From the NCBI RefSeq assembly GCF_019219025.1, contig NZ_JAHUWN010000009.1:1-64000 (forward strand): a stretch of 64,000 nucleotides of DNA. Reading direction: 5' to 3'. Position 1 is the first letter of the stretch. Each line of letters begins with the position of its first letter. A model generated the notes under the pieces. That model saw only the letters and a program-made list of their open reading frames with translations. It was not told where the DNA came from and did no database searches. Positions 47,698 through 58,493 of the stretch are shown one piece after another. This DNA comes from Bacillus sp. sid0103. GTDB taxonomy: Bacteria > Bacillota > Bacilli > Bacillales_B > DSM-18226. The translations under genes and the position numbers were made by a program.

Positions 47698-47726
47698 ATA
47701 TTACGGAGCATTGCTGGTATTGTCAA
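47698..47726 (-). promoter_or_regulatory. Sigma-A promoter of the hisS leader
   Basis: TTGACA (47721-47726) and TAATAT (47698-47703), 17 bp apart on the minus strand. Confidence 0.85.
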
Positions 47727-47733
47727 TAGCCAT

Positions 47734-47910
47734 TTATGATCTTTCTAGATGTTTTTTTAACTTTCTGACATCACCAATCGTTATTCCAAATTCTGATGCA
47801 AGTTCAAACGAGTTTGTATGCTGTTCCTTTTGAATAAAATCATGAAAATCAACACCGAAAAGTCGTCCATCCATTGATTGGATGTTCATTCCTTTTTCAC
47901 TTGCTCTCAT
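47734..47910 (-). CDS. yrzK: YrzK-like small protein
   Basis: 58 aa from ATG 47910 with GAGGTG upstream. It begins MRASEKGMNIQSMDGRLFG, and the C-terminal part (SFELASEFGITIGDVRKLKK) looks like a helix-turn-helix, so DNA binding is possible. Its position between hisS and yrvJ is that of B. subtilis yrzK; the identity rests mainly on that. Its stop lies just upstream of the hisS promoter. Confidence 0.65.
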   Translation of the reverse strand: MRASEKGMNIQSMDGRLFGVDFHDFIQKEQHTNSFELASEFGITIGDVRKLKKHLERS

Positions 47911-48071
47911 TCCTAATCACCTCAGCCTTTTCTTCGATATTGATAGTATCTCCACCATTAGTGAAAAACTTGCATATGGATAAGTATTTCTCACCAAATT
48001 GGACAAAATTAGCAATTAAGGAATGATTTTCAGCTTTTTATACGCTAAAATAAATAGAAAAGGAGGTTGTT

Positions 48072-49607
48072 ATGCTCAAAAAATTTAGTTTATTGCTATT
48101 ATCTATTATTCTTATTTTTGGCGCTTTCATGCCTCAAGGGAAAAGTGTGGCATCGACGGGATCGATTACGATTTCCAGTGATTTTATCAATGTTCGCGGC
48201 GGTCCTGGCCTTAGCTACCCCCTTATAAAAACGGTAAATCGGGGTGAAAAGTATCCGATTGTGAATGAACAAGGTGATTGGATTGAAATTCAATTAGCAT
48301 TTGGTCAAACAGGATGGCTAGTTAATTGGCTAGTCACCAAAGAAACAGATTCAAATAATATGGATGTCCTAACAAATTCCACAGTAAAAAATACTACAGG
48401 TATTGTAAACGGTGATACCTTAAATATGCGCAAAGAACCATCCACATCAAGTCCCGTTATTGGAAAACTTACCAATGGGACAAGTATAAATATTTATTCA
48501 CAGCAAAATAATTGGTTGGAAGTTGGTTTTTCTAATTTAAGGGGATGGGTTCTTTCTGAGTTTATTGACAGCCAATCAACAGGTACCCCATCATCAGTTC
48601 CCCAGAAGAATCGCTACACTGGAACGGTAACAGCTAACAGTCTTAGTGTCCGCTCAAGCGCTTCATTAAATTCAAACCTTATTGGTTCTGTTACCATGGG
48701 ACAGAGTTTTACGATTGTAGAAGAAAAGAATAATTGGGCAAAAATAGAATTTAAGTCTGGTAGTTTCGGATGGGTAGCCGGTTGGTTTCTTGAGAAAAAA
48801 GCTTTGGAATCCCACATTGGACAAGCCGTGAAGGAAAGTATCATTACGATTGTACATAACGGCACAAATATCCGCAAAGGACCAGATGTCCAAACAGATG
48901 TTGTCGAGCGTGCCAATCAAGGAGGTACTTATTCCGTTCAACGGGTCATCAACGACTGGTATGAGATTAAATTAAAAAATGGACAAACAGGATATATTGC
49001 CGGCTGGCTTGTTTCTATAAACGGAACCAAACCACAGATTCAAAAGCCTGGTGCCGAAGAATATCTTAAGAATAAAACGATTGTTCTTGACCCAGGACAT
49101 GGCGGCACTGATAAAGGGGCAACAGGAGTTAGCGGAACGTATGAGAAAGATCTTACTCTCCGAACTGCGCAGCTTTTAGCAGATAAATTAACAACCGCAG
49201 GAGCTGCTGTTTACATCACGAGAAAAAATGACTCTTATTTACAACTTGCCTCTCGAGTGAACTTAGCACGTACTTACAATGCGGATGCCTATATCAGCCT
49301 CCATTACGACAGCAATTTAGACCCAAGTGCCCGGGGAATGACTGGCTATTTTTATCATTCCTATCAACAAGCCTTGGCTGAATCAGTTTTCGCTTCCACA
49401 ATTGGGCAAACGAAAATGAAAAGTCGCGGTGTTCGTTTTGGCGATTTCTATGTGATTCGTGAAAATAGTCAAAAAGCTGTTTTATTGGAGCTTGGCTATT
49501 TAAGCAATCCACAAGAAGAAATGACCATAAAATCACGAGGGTTCCAAGAAAATGCCACTGATGGTGTTTATGATGGATTAGCCAGATATTTTAAAGAATA
49601 CCCATAA
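48072..49607 (+). CDS. yrvJ: N-acetylmuramoyl-L-alanine amidase with four SH3b domains (YrvJ)
   Basis: 511 aa. Signal peptide of about 28 residues (LLLLSIILIFGAFMPQGKSVAS). Four bacterial SH3 domains follow, each opening with a strand such as DFINVRGGPGLSYPLIKTV and closing with GWL/VxxWL, to about residue 320. The amidase_3 domain begins TIVLDPGHGGTDKGATG, with zinc His in DPGHGG and SLHYDS and the catalytic Glu in VLLELGYLSNPQEE. A secreted wall hydrolase. ATG with AAAAGGAGG upstream. Confidence 0.94.
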   Translation: MLKKFSLLLLSIILIFGAFMPQGKSVASTGSITISSDFINVRGGPGLSYPLIKTVNRGEKYPIVNEQGDWIEIQLAFGQTGWLVNWLVTKETDSNNMDVLTNSTVKNTTGIVNGDTLNMRKEPSTSSPVIGKLTNGTSINIYSQQNNWLEVGFSNLRGWVLSEFIDSQSTGTPSSVPQKNRYTGTVTANSLSVRSSASLNSNLIGSVTMGQSFTIVEEKNNWAKIEFKSGSFGWVAGWFLEKKALESHIGQAVKESIITIVHNGTNIRKGPDVQTDVVERANQGGTYSVQRVINDWYEIKLKNGQTGYIAGWLVSINGTKPQIQKPGAEEYLKNKTIVLDPGHGGTDKGATGVSGTYEKDLTLRTAQLLADKLTTAGAAVYITRKNDSYLQLASRVNLARTYNADAYISLHYDSNLDPSARGMTGYFYHSYQQALAESVFASTIGQTKMKSRGVRFGDFYVIRENSQKAVLLELGYLSNPQEEMTIKSRGFQENATDGVYDGLARYFKEYP

Positions 49608-49619
49608 AGGCACTAGGTA

Positions 49620-49662
49620 AAAAAAGGCTTAGCACTTATTTAAGTGCCAAGCCTTTTTTATG
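49620..49662. terminator. Bidirectional terminator between yrvJ and dtd
   Basis: AAAAAAGGCTTAGCACTT pairs with AAGTGCCAAGCCTTTTTT, A-run before and T-run after. Confidence 0.9.
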
Positions 49663-50101
49663 ATTTACTTTCTAAAATCAACGTCACCGGACCGTCATTA
49701 ATTAGTTCGACATCCATCATGGCACCGAATCTGCCGGTTTCCACACGGATACCTTTTTCACGCAGCAAGTTATTAAAAACCTCATAAAGTTCAACCGCTT
49801 GTTCTGGGCGTGCGGCATCCATGAAGTTTGGTCTTCTTCCCTTTCGGCAATCACCGTAAAGTGTAAATTGCGATACAGAGAGAATTTCACCACCAACATC
49901 CAATAAAGACAGATTCATTTTTCCATCTTCATCTTCAAAAATACGGAGATTGACAATTTTATCAGCAAGATAAGCGGCGTCTTCTACTTTGTCATTATGG
50001 GTCACACCGACAAGTAAGACTAGCCCCTTTGTAATTTGACCTGTTACTTCCCCGGCAACAGTTACGCTGGCACTTTTACTTCGTTGAACTACTACACGCA
50101 T
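49658..50101 (-). CDS. dtd: D-aminoacyl-tRNA deacylase
   Basis: 147 aa, usual length. The SQFTL motif ([19 protein letters not shown]) and the C-terminal GPVTLILES (NxGPVT) are the two active-site motifs. It frees D-amino acids or glycine from mischarged tRNA. 11 bp after relA; probably cotranscribed. Confidence 0.95.
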   Translation of the reverse strand: MRVVVQRSKSASVTVAGEVTGQITKGLVLLVGVTHNDKVEDAAYLADKIVNLRIFEDEDGKMNLSLLDVGGEILSVSQFTLYGDCRKGRRPNFMDAARPEQAVELYEVFNNLLREKGIRVETGRFGAMMDVELINDGPVTLILESKS

Positions 50102-50112
50102 TTCGATACTCC

Positions 50113-52311
50113 TTAATTCATCATACGACGTACAGAATAAATATCTGGGATCTGTTTAATTCGCTCGACCACTTTTTGCAAGTGGGCCACATTGTGGATG
50201 GCAATCGACATGTTAATCGTGGCCATTTTATTTCGATCCGTTTTACCAGAAACAGCCGAGATATTTGTTTTCGTTTCATTTACCGCTTGAAGTACCTCAT
50301 TCAGAATCCCTCTCCGGTCGTATCCACTAATTTCAATATCAACATTATATTCTTTCCGGTCATTTAAAGAAGATTCCCATTCGACCGGAATTAACCTTGA
50401 TTGAGCATCATTTGAGTCGATATTCGTGCAATCTGAGCGATGTACGGATACCCCACGACCCTTGGTAATAAAACCAACAATCTCATCTCCTGGCACTGGG
50501 TTACAGCATCGAGATAATCGAATGAGTAAATTATCAATGCCAGAAACACGGACACCGGATTCTCGCTTTTTCGTCGCTGGGAAGGTTTTTAGGTCCGTGA
50601 TTGCATTCGTAATATTCGAACTTTGTTCTTGATCTCTCTTTTTGCGCCATTTCTCAGTTAGACGGTTGGCCACTTGTAAGGCAGTTACACCATTATAACC
50701 AACCGCTGCATACATATCTTCATCACTGGAAAAATTAAACTTCTCGGCAACCTTTTTCAGATTGTCCGACGTTAATATTTCTTTAATATCGAATTCCATA
50801 TTACGGATTTCTTTTTCTACCAACTCTTTACCTTTATCTACATTTTCATCACGGCGCTGCTTCTTAAAGAAGGCCCGAATTTTGTTTTTCGCTTGCGAAG
50901 TTTGCGCGAGCTTCAACCAATCCTGACTTGGACCATAAGAATGTTTCGATGTAAGGATTTCGATAATATCTCCAGTTTTGAGTCGATAGTCAAGGGTAAC
51001 CATTTTGCCATTCACTTTTGCACCTATCGTCTTATTGCCGATTTCAGAATGAATACGATAAGCAAAATCAATAGGAACAGAACCAGATGGCAACTCGATC
51101 ACATCACCTTTTGGCGTAAAAACAAACACCATATCGGAAAATAGGTCAATTTTCAATGACTCCATAAACTCTTCCGCATTGGCGGTATCATTTTGAAACT
51201 CAAGGATTTCTCTAAACCAGGTCAATTTTTGTTCGAAAGAAGTTGTTTCGTTAATCGCTTCTTTCCCCTCTTTATACGCCCAGTGAGCAGCAACCCCGAA
51301 TTCTGCAATCCGATGCATCTCATTCGTTCTAATTTGAACCTCAAGCGGGTCTCCTTTTGGACCGATTACGGTTGTATGCAAGGATTGATACATATTGGGC
51401 TTCGGCATTGCAATATAATCCTTAAAACGGCCCGGCATCGGCTTCCAGCAAGTGTGAATAATCCCTAAGACAGCATAGCAATCTTTAATGCTGTTAACGA
51501 CGATGCGAACAGCTAGCAGATCATAAATTTCGCTGAACTGCTTATTTTGCAAAGCCATTTTTCGGTAGATGCTATAAATATGTTTAGGACGTCCAGAAAG
51601 TTCAGCTTTTATGGCCACTTCTCCCATTCGGTTCTTTACTTCTTCAATAACATCCTCCAAATATTGCTCACGTTCGGCTCGCTTCTTTTTCATTAAGTTT
51701 ACAATTCGATAATATTGCTGCGGATTTAAATATCTTAATGCTGTATCTTCTAGTTCCCATTTAATCTTAGAGATACCAAGACGATGTGCCAAAGGTGCAA
51801 AAATTTCAAGTGTTTCGTTTGAAATCCGACGCTGCTTTTCTAAAGGAAGATGTTTAAGCGTCCTCATATTATGCAAACGGTCGGCAAGCTTAATAAGAAT
51901 AACTCGGATATCCTGAGCCATGGCCACAAACATTTTTCTGTGGTTCTCCGCTTGCTGTTCCTCATGAGATTTGTATTTAATTTTCCCTAATTTTGTTACG
52001 CCGTCGACAAGCATCGCCACTTCGTCATTAAAAGCTGTTTCAATATCCTTTAAGGATACATTTGTATCTTCAACGACGTCGTGAAGAAAACCAGCAGCGA
52101 CCGTGGCAGGATCCATCTCCAAGTCTGCTAAAATGCCAGCAACCTGGATGGGATGAATAATGTAGGGCTCTCCCGATTTTCTATATTGTTCACGATGAGC
52201 ATGTTTTGCGAATTCGTAGGCATTTTTCACCAATTCAACATGATCCTCATTTAAGTAGTTCCGAGTCTTGTCGATGACTTGGTCGGCTGTCAACACTAAA
52301 TCATTCGCCAT
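50113..52311 (-). CDS. relA: Bifunctional (p)ppGpp synthetase/hydrolase RelA
   Basis: 732 aa. Hydrolase HD domain ([15 protein letters not shown]) near residue 75, synthetase region with [15 protein letters not shown] and [18 protein letters not shown] domain around [17 protein letters not shown], zinc-finger-like and C-terminal ACT domain from [15 protein letters not shown]. Both activities look intact, so it is the long Rel enzyme that sets the stringent response. ATG with AAAGGTG upstream. Confidence 0.96.
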   Translation of the reverse strand: MANDLVLTADQVIDKTRNYLNEDHVELVKNAYEFAKHAHREQYRKSGEPYIIHPIQVAGILADLEMDPATVAAGFLHDVVEDTNVSLKDIETAFNDEVAMLVDGVTKLGKIKYKSHEEQQAENHRKMFVAMAQDIRVILIKLADRLHNMRTLKHLPLEKQRRISNETLEIFAPLAHRLGISKIKWELEDTALRYLNPQQYYRIVNLMKKKRAEREQYLEDVIEEVKNRMGEVAIKAELSGRPKHIYSIYRKMALQNKQFSEIYDLLAVRIVVNSIKDCYAVLGIIHTCWKPMPGRFKDYIAMPKPNMYQSLHTTVIGPKGDPLEVQIRTNEMHRIAEFGVAAHWAYKEGKEAINETTSFEQKLTWFREILEFQNDTANAEEFMESLKIDLFSDMVFVFTPKGDVIELPSGSVPIDFAYRIHSEIGNKTIGAKVNGKMVTLDYRLKTGDIIEILTSKHSYGPSQDWLKLAQTSQAKNKIRAFFKKQRRDENVDKGKELVEKEIRNMEFDIKEILTSDNLKKVAEKFNFSSDEDMYAAVGYNGVTALQVANRLTEKWRKKRDQEQSSNITNAITDLKTFPATKKRESGVRVSGIDNLLIRLSRCCNPVPGDEIVGFITKGRGVSVHRSDCTNIDSNDAQSRLIPVEWESSLNDRKEYNVDIEISGYDRRGILNEVLQAVNETKTNISAVSGKTDRNKMATINMSIAIHNVAHLQKVVERIKQIPDIYSVRRMMN

Positions 52312-52450
52312 GAAATCACCTTTATTTTCGTCTCAATTTATTTATATAAATGTCATTCACAAAAAATTTGTTCTTTAATATGAATGATTGTTACTATTAT
52401 CGAAAAAAATAGCCAAGATGTAAAGGGATTGAGTTGTTTTTTTTATTCTA

Positions 52451-52635
52451 TCGCTCTGATAAACTTGCCTGTTGATTTCCGTTCCAGGCGCTTCGCTTTC
52501 CGCGGGCGGTCCGGGGAACCTCCTCGTCGCTGCGCTCCTGCGGGGTCTCCCCTGCCCCGTCCTCCCGCAGGAGTCTTCGCGCCTTCCACTCCAATCAACA
52601 GGGTGCCAAAATCAACAATAAGCTTTAACATAGCC
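52451..52635. repeat. R2 repeat (MITE-like), full-length copy b
   Basis: About 185 bp, GC-rich, matches 36151-36334 from AAACTTGCCTGTTGATTTCC to AGCTTTAACATAGCC; its centre (CGGGCGGTCC, CCTGCCCCGTCC) is the cleaner of the two. It lies in the relA-apt gap; the remainder of that gap shows nothing else. Confidence 0.9.
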
Positions 52636-52682
52636 TATTATATAAAGAGAGCACTCGCCTCTCGAGTGCCCTCATCAATGGT

Positions 52683-53195
52683 TTAATAATGCATCAATGT
52701 TAAAACATCATAACCATCAAGTTTTTTTCTACCTTCTAAATAGCTTAACTCAACTAAGAAAGCGATACCAGCAACTACGCCGCCAAGTTGTTCCACTAAT
52801 TGAATCGTAGCGTCGATGGTGCCACCAGTGGCTAACAGGTCATCAGTGATAAGGACACGTTGGCCCGGCTTGATCGCATCTTTATGGATTGTTAGTGTAT
52901 CTTTCCCATATTCAAGGCCATAACCCACTTTAATGGTTTCCCTTGGAAGCTTACCTTCTTTACGGACTGGGGCAAAACCAATGCCTAAAGCGTATGCCAC
53001 TGGACAGCCAATTATGAAACCACGGGCTTCAGGTCCAACGATAATATCAATCTTACGTTCTTTGGCGTATGCAACGATTTGGTCTGTTGCATATTTATAT
53101 GCTTCACCATTATTCATTAAAGGAGTAATATCTTTAAATTTAATTCCTTCTTTTGGCCAGTCAGGCACGATTGTAATAAAATCCTTTAAGTCCAC
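52683..53195 (-). CDS. apt: Adenine phosphoribosyltransferase
   Basis: 170 aa, GTG start with GGAGG in the end of recJ (10-bp overlap). The PRPP loop is [18 protein letters not shown], and [12 protein letters not shown] is the type I PRTase hood region. It salvages adenine to AMP. Standing between recJ and relA is conserved in Bacillus. Confidence 0.96.
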   Translation of the reverse strand: MDLKDFITIVPDWPKEGIKFKDITPLMNNGEAYKYATDQIVAYAKERKIDIIVGPEARGFIIGCPVAYALGIGFAPVRKEGKLPRETIKVGYGLEYGKDTLTIHKDAIKPGQRVLITDDLLATGGTIDATIQLVEQLGGVVAGIAFLVELSYLEGRKKLDGYDVLTLMHY

Positions 53196-55549
53196 TCTGT
53201 AATTGCCTCCTCAATTTCAACCGACTCTTGAATGACTTGATCGAACCAGCATTTTAATTCTTGAAAGGAAGAAAATAATAACTCTCTTTCAAGCTCATAT
53301 TGTGCTTGTTTAAGTTGATAGGTTCTAGAGTCTGTTAAGTCACGCTTTTGCGCTTCAGTTTTTAAAGTTATAAATCCATTGTTTATTGTAACAAAATCTA
53401 GGTCAGAAAACACCTTTGACATAAAGTTTATGGTCTCCTGTGACCAACCTCGGTGTTTAGCAAGGACATCGCCATCACGTTTTAGATCAATTGGCCCTTT
53501 CTTTAAGAGAAAAGCATAAAACCATTTAAAATGATCACGGGTCGGAACGGTGCTGAAGAAATCACTGGACTCTTTATAGAAATAGGCATAAATCCTCGCC
53601 GGTTGTTTCCCTTTAAATAACCACTTAAGGATTTCTTTTGATGTTGGAAAATCAATCAAAACAATATTTTCCATACTTCCATTAAAAGCTTTGGCTTCAC
53701 CGATATCTTGTATCAGAATCGTATCGGGCATCAAAATAGGATTTATTTTTTCAAGGTGTTCTTTATTGAAAATAATAAATTTCCTTTTTTCTGCCGGTAC
53801 TGTATGAGAAAGACTGTTGATTCGCTTCTGGCCGCGATAGTCAAATAATTGCCATGACTCTACTGCGATATCATGGATGAAAATTTGTGGTTTACGTATA
53901 TTGTTCCATTCGTTAACAGATAATTCTCCGATTAATGAAATTTTTGATGCAGGTGAGATATGGTCTACCAAGTGGCCTAACCCAAAGCCAACCCCATCCA
54001 GATTCGCATCTTTTTCATTCACAAGCAGCTTTAAATGATTTTGCTCACTGCCTATTTTTCTGATATTGGTAATGTCAACATTATTGATTAACACCTTTGG
54101 CTTAGGGTTGTCCATGCCAAAAGGAGCTAATAGGCTCATTTCATCTAATACGGATAAATTGACATGTTCAAGTTGTATTTCCTCATCAAGAAATGTCACC
54201 GGTACAAAATCTTCATCGGTAAGCTGCTCTTCTGCCAATATATTTAATCTTGTGCGAAGTTCAGCAACATCCTCTAGTTTTAAGGTCATACCGGCTGCCA
54301 TTGGGTGCCCCCCAAAGTGAGGCAAAATTTCACGGCAGGTTGATAAATTTTTAAAGAGGTCAAATCCAGCAATACTACGGGCAGAACCCTTTGCGACTCC
54401 CTTTTCAGGGTCAAAATTTAAAACGATCACCGGCCGGTAATACTTTTCAACCAGCCTTGAGGCAACAATACCGATGACACCGGCATTCCAGCCTTCTTTA
54501 CCGATGACAAGGACTTTATTTGTCTCGATTGGGAAATGCTGTTCAACCTCTTCCATCGCCTCAGTTGTAATCGCATTGACAATTGACTGTCTTGACTTAT
54601 TAAGGGCATCCATTTCCTCCGCCAAGTTCTCTGCTTCGATTGGATCATCAGTTAAGATAAGCTGTACGGCAAGGTCAGCATCTTCTAAACGACCCACAGC
54701 ATTAATCCTTGGTGCGAGGGTAAAACCAATTGTTTCTTCATTTATTGACATGGGATCAACCCCTGCCAGTTTCAATATGGCTTTAAGGCCAATATTTTTG
54801 GTTGTTTTTAAATTTTCGAGTCCTTTTTTGGCGATTAGGCGATTCTCATCTTTTAGAGAAACTAAATCCGCTATCGTCCCAATTACAGCAATTTCCAACA
54901 AATGCTCTGGTACTTTTCCGTAAAGGGCATGGGCTAATTTAAAGGCTACACCCACTCCAGCCAACTCACGAAACGGATAGGTACTATCTGGGAGCTTTGG
55001 ATGAATTATGGCAAGCGCCGTTGGTAAAACTGGGCCTGGCTCATGATGATCTGTAATAATAAGATCTAGTCCAAGCTCTTTGGCAATGTTTGCTTCATGG
55101 ACGGCTGATATTCCAGTATCCACCGTAATAATTAAATTTATTCCGTTTTCCGCTGCTTGACGGAAGGCAGTCTCATTCGGACCATATCCTTCAGTGAAGC
55201 GGTTTGGGATATAAAATTGTACATTTGCTCCAAGTTCACGCAGCGTGATCATTAATACCGATGTACTGCTTACTCCATCTGCATCGTAATCACCGAAAAT
55301 AAGAATCTGCTCTTGTTGTTCGATGGCTTGATGAATTCTATTAACTGCAATGTCCATTCCTTTTAAAAGAAAAGGATCGTGAAACTCTTCCTTTCCAAAT
55401 AAAAAATACCGCGCAGATTCAACGGTATCAAAGCCACGTTTGACAAGCAGTGAAGCGACAAGAGGCGTAATATTTAATTCAGTTTCTAGCTTTTTGATAA
55501 GTTGCTCATCGGATTTACGAACAATCCATCTTGTTTTGGAACTTAACAT
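53186..55549 (-). CDS. recJ: Single-stranded-DNA exonuclease RecJ
   Basis: 787 aa from ATG 55549, with AGGGG upstream; GTG 55561 is in the site. DHH-family motifs: [34 protein letters not shown], and the DHHA1 motif [13 protein letters not shown]. Firmicute RecJ has the extra C-terminal domain seen here after residue 560. It degrades 5' single strands in recombination and mismatch repair. Confidence 0.95.
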   Translation of the reverse strand: MLSSKTRWIVRKSDEQLIKKLETELNITPLVASLLVKRGFDTVESARYFLFGKEEFHDPFLLKGMDIAVNRIHQAIEQQEQILIFGDYDADGVSSTSVLMITLRELGANVQFYIPNRFTEGYGPNETAFRQAAENGINLIITVDTGISAVHEANIAKELGLDLIITDHHEPGPVLPTALAIIHPKLPDSTYPFRELAGVGVAFKLAHALYGKVPEHLLEIAVIGTIADLVSLKDENRLIAKKGLENLKTTKNIGLKAILKLAGVDPMSINEETIGFTLAPRINAVGRLEDADLAVQLILTDDPIEAENLAEEMDALNKSRQSIVNAITTEAMEEVEQHFPIETNKVLVIGKEGWNAGVIGIVASRLVEKYYRPVIVLNFDPEKGVAKGSARSIAGFDLFKNLSTCREILPHFGGHPMAAGMTLKLEDVAELRTRLNILAEEQLTDEDFVPVTFLDEEIQLEHVNLSVLDEMSLLAPFGMDNPKPKVLINNVDITNIRKIGSEQNHLKLLVNEKDANLDGVGFGLGHLVDHISPASKISLIGELSVNEWNNIRKPQIFIHDIAVESWQLFDYRGQKRINSLSHTVPAEKRKFIIFNKEHLEKINPILMPDTILIQDIGEAKAFNGSMENIVLIDFPTSKEILKWLFKGKQPARIYAYFYKESSDFFSTVPTRDHFKWFYAFLLKKGPIDLKRDGDVLAKHRGWSQETINFMSKVFSDLDFVTINNGFITLKTEAQKRDLTDSRTYQLKQAQYELERELLFSSFQELKCWFDQVIQESVEIEEAITEWT

Positions 55550-55604
55550 GTGTATGTTCACCCCTCAGACCTTCTCATTATACAGGAGTGTGGTAAAGGA
55601 TTCA

Positions 55605-55645
55605 ATCAAAAGAAAAGCGGACGCCCCCATAAGGATCGTCCGCTC
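55605..55645 (-). terminator. secDF terminator
   Basis: GCGGACG and CGTCCGC form the stem, followed by TTTTCTTTTG on the minus strand; the left arm starts right after the secDF stop. Confidence 0.8.
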
Positions 55646-55650
55646 TTATA

Positions 55651-57915
55651 TTATACTTGTGGTTGATCAGAGTATTTTCTTTTCTCTTTTACCGTTTTAA
55701 TAACGCCCTTCTTCTTCAACTCTTTACATTTGAACACATACCATAAAGAACCTGCGACAAAGACGGAGGAATATACACCGACAATTAATCCAACGAATAA
55801 GGCGATGGAGAAATTGCGAATTGATGGGCTTCCAAAAATCATTAAGCATACTGTCGTAATGAGAACTGTTAAAACGGTGTTAAATGACCGAGTTAACGTT
55901 TGACGAATACTTACATTTACCACATCAGCAATATCCTGAACTGTTTTAAGCCGTTTTTTCTTTTGCATATTTTCGCGAACCCTATCGAAAGTAACAATTG
56001 TATCATGGTTTGAGTAACCAATAATGGTCAAAATCGCGGCGATAAAGTTTAAATCTACTTCAAGTCTTGTAATACTAAAAATAGCAATCATAAAAAATGC
56101 ATCATGAAGGATGGCAGCAATCGCTGCAATTGCCATATAAGCTTCAAATCGAATGGAAACGTAGAGTATAATACCAATTGATGCAATTAAGACAGCAAAA
56201 AAGGCATTTTTCGCTAGTTCTTTTCCAACAGTCGGAGAAACGGTGCTGACATTCGGCTCAAAGCCAAATTGCTTTTTAAAATCTGCTTTTAAAGTAGCAA
56301 TTTCATTTTTTGACAGTACCCCAATCATACGGACTGCCCCAATTTGCTTTTGATCACCAGAAATAACGACATCATCTGGAGTTAAATGTAGTTTGGTAAA
56401 TGCATTTTCAACCTGGGTAGTTGTTAACGGTGTTTTGGATTGAACCTCTACTCGCGTTCCGCTTGAAAAATCAATTCCTAAATTCATACGGAAAATAGCG
56501 ATAATGATTATACCCGCAACAATGAGAACTCCCGACAACATGAATACTTTTTTCCTAAGTTTAACAAAATCAATTTTATCAAAACGAGTAGGAAGGTCGA
56601 TTGTATCAACGTTATCGTTAATGGATTTAATTTGTGATGGGCGTACAGAAAACCATCCTGGTTTGTTATTTAATAAACCGCTGTGGACCCAAAGCCCAAG
56701 TAATAGTCGTGCACCATAAACATTCGTGAGAAAGCTCATAAGAACACTCACGATTAACATAGTTGCAAACCCTTTTACAGAGCTTGTCCCGTAAAAGAAT
56801 AGTACGCATGCAGTTAAGATTGTCGTTAAGTTTGCATCAAGAATGGCTGTAAAAGCATGCTGCTCACCAGCTTGGAACGCTGATTTAATACTTCTGCCGA
56901 CTTTTAATTCTTCTCTTATCCGTTCATACGTAATGATGTTGGCGTCGACAGCCATACCAACCCCGAGAATAATCGCAGCAATTCCCGGTAAAGTCAGGAC
57001 CCCGTTCATCCAATCGAAAATTAAGATGACGAGATAAATATAAATCGATAAAGTAATGGTGGCAATGAGACCTGGAAAACGATAATAGAAAACCATAAAC
57101 AAATAAATAATGATGACACCAATGATTCCAGCTATAACTGTATCATGTAATGCCTGTTCCCCGAACTTTGCTCCGACGGAAGTAGAGTACACCTCTTTAA
57201 GCTTAACCGGTAAAGACCCAGCATTTAAAAGAGAAGACAAGGTTTGAGCCTCTTTCGCTGTGAAACTGCCGACAATCGAAACTGTATTCTGATTAAATAT
57301 TTGTTTTACGGTTGGAGCTGATAAGTATTTTGGGTTCTCTTTTGTTACTTCCTTTTTAAACGAGTCTTTTCCTTCTTCAAAATCAAGCCAAATAACAAGA
57401 ACATTATTTGGAGCCATGTTCATAATTTGTTCGGACACCTTACGGAATTTATCAGCGCTCTTTAATGTAAGGGAAACGCTTGGGGCTCCATTTTCATCAA
57501 AGGTCTGCTTAGCACCGCCTTGTTTTAAGTCAGAACCATCCATCATCAATTTGTCGTTGGCATCTCGGAAAGTTAGATTTGCCTGAGTGGATAGAATTTC
57601 ACGAGCTTTATTCTGGTCAGTCACCCCGGCAAGTTGAACACGAACTCGGTTCTTTCCTTCAATTTGAATGTTCGGCTCACTTACACCAAGGACATTTATA
57701 CGCTTATCAAGCGCCTCGGCTGTGCTTGCCAATACCTCTTTGTCAATTATTTGACCTTTCTTAGCAGGCTTAACATCGTACAAAACCTCAAATCCACCCT
57801 GCAGGTCTAACCCTAGTTTAATATTGTTTAAAATATTCTTGGTTGTTGCTCCCATTGTGCTTCCAATTATTAGAACCACAAGAAGGAAAGCAACGATTCT
57901 ACTGCGCTTTACCAT
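55651..57915 (-). CDS. secDF: Protein translocase subunit SecDF (natural fusion)
   Basis: 754 aa, one chain holding SecD and SecF as in B. subtilis. Twelve membrane segments are expected, with large external loops after segments 1 and 7. LGLDLQGGFEVLYDV opens the SecD part and LGIDFSSGTRVEV the SecF part near residue 480. GVGMAVDANIITYERIRE and TIIGYSNHDTIVTFDRVRE are the conserved RND-like segments. It uses the proton gradient to pull secreted proteins. ATG with AAGGAGG upstream. Confidence 0.96.
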   Translation of the reverse strand: MVKRSRIVAFLLVVLIIGSTMGATTKNILNNIKLGLDLQGGFEVLYDVKPAKKGQIIDKEVLASTAEALDKRINVLGVSEPNIQIEGKNRVRVQLAGVTDQNKAREILSTQANLTFRDANDKLMMDGSDLKQGGAKQTFDENGAPSVSLTLKSADKFRKVSEQIMNMAPNNVLVIWLDFEEGKDSFKKEVTKENPKYLSAPTVKQIFNQNTVSIVGSFTAKEAQTLSSLLNAGSLPVKLKEVYSTSVGAKFGEQALHDTVIAGIIGVIIIYLFMVFYYRFPGLIATITLSIYIYLVILIFDWMNGVLTLPGIAAIILGVGMAVDANIITYERIREELKVGRSIKSAFQAGEQHAFTAILDANLTTILTACVLFFYGTSSVKGFATMLIVSVLMSFLTNVYGARLLLGLWVHSGLLNNKPGWFSVRPSQIKSINDNVDTIDLPTRFDKIDFVKLRKKVFMLSGVLIVAGIIIIAIFRMNLGIDFSSGTRVEVQSKTPLTTTQVENAFTKLHLTPDDVVISGDQKQIGAVRMIGVLSKNEIATLKADFKKQFGFEPNVSTVSPTVGKELAKNAFFAVLIASIGIILYVSIRFEAYMAIAAIAAILHDAFFMIAIFSITRLEVDLNFIAAILTIIGYSNHDTIVTFDRVRENMQKKKRLKTVQDIADVVNVSIRQTLTRSFNTVLTVLITTVCLMIFGSPSIRNFSIALFVGLIVGVYSSVFVAGSLWYVFKCKELKKKGVIKTVKEKRKYSDQPQV

Positions 57916-58059
57916 TATGTAATGTTCCTCCTTAATGCATGTGCAATCGCACTGTTCCGTCTAATCCTTATATATGAATAAGAAAAAAGTCACTTCCTTC
58001 ATTATGAAAGAAGTTGGATTGCCTGTCAATTTACAATAATTATGAATATAAATAGTATT

Positions 58060-58356
58060 CTATTTTAAAAGCTCTTTCAATTCATCTTCATCTTCCAAGG
58101 AGAATTCGGAAGTTTTATATGCCTCAATTGTCGCAAAGTGGATATAATCACTAGCTTTAACAGATAGTATTTCTTGGATCATTTCGTACAGTTTCATTTC
58201 TTCTTTCATTTTTCTCCATTTTTTCTTAATTAAAAAATCCCAAAATTCCTGCTCCGATACAGAATCAAGCCCTAGCAGCTGAAACTCCATAAGTTTACTT
58301 GCTACGGCTGGTTGGACCTGGGTGCGTAAATGTTCGAATCTGTGACTATCATCCAT
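58060..58356 (-). CDS. comN: Post-transcriptional regulator ComN
   Basis: 98 aa. HLRTQVQPAVASKLMEFQLLG and EFWDFLIKKKWRKMKEE are typical of the ComN (YrzD) family, which in B. subtilis controls accumulation of comE mRNA at division sites and poles. AAGGAGG lies seven bases before the ATG; that site is inside a 24-codon upstream frame. Confidence 0.9.
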   Translation of the reverse strand: MDDSHRFEHLRTQVQPAVASKLMEFQLLGLDSVSEQEFWDFLIKKKWRKMKEEMKLYEMIQEILSVKASDYIHFATIEAYKTSEFSLEDEDELKELLK

Positions 58357-58423
58357 TATGATTGCCTCCTTGGAAAATCTCCCCTTGAATTGATCCTTGC
58401 AAAAAGCTATTACTACTTGTCAT
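58349..58423 (-). CDS. 24-aa reading frame overlapping the comN start
   Basis: ATG 58423 has AAGGGTGG nine bases upstream and the frame ends in a TGA that overlaps the comN ATG (ATGGATGA). It begins MTSSNSFLQGSIQGEIF. The overlap suggests translational coupling, with the peptide acting as a leader for comN; no family is known. Confidence 0.45.
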   Translation of the reverse strand: MTSSNSFLQGSIQGEIFQGGNHNG

Positions 58424-58493
58424 GCTTTGTCCACCCTTGTGCATATAGTTAATTGTATATGAATTCTTCTTATTTGAGAAGGTGGGAATCAGT

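Noticed and set aside
52384..52686. Frames on both strands across the R2 repeat (also 36132-36329)
   Set aside because: They arise from high G+C in the repeat, which has few stop codons; copies do not preserve the frames.
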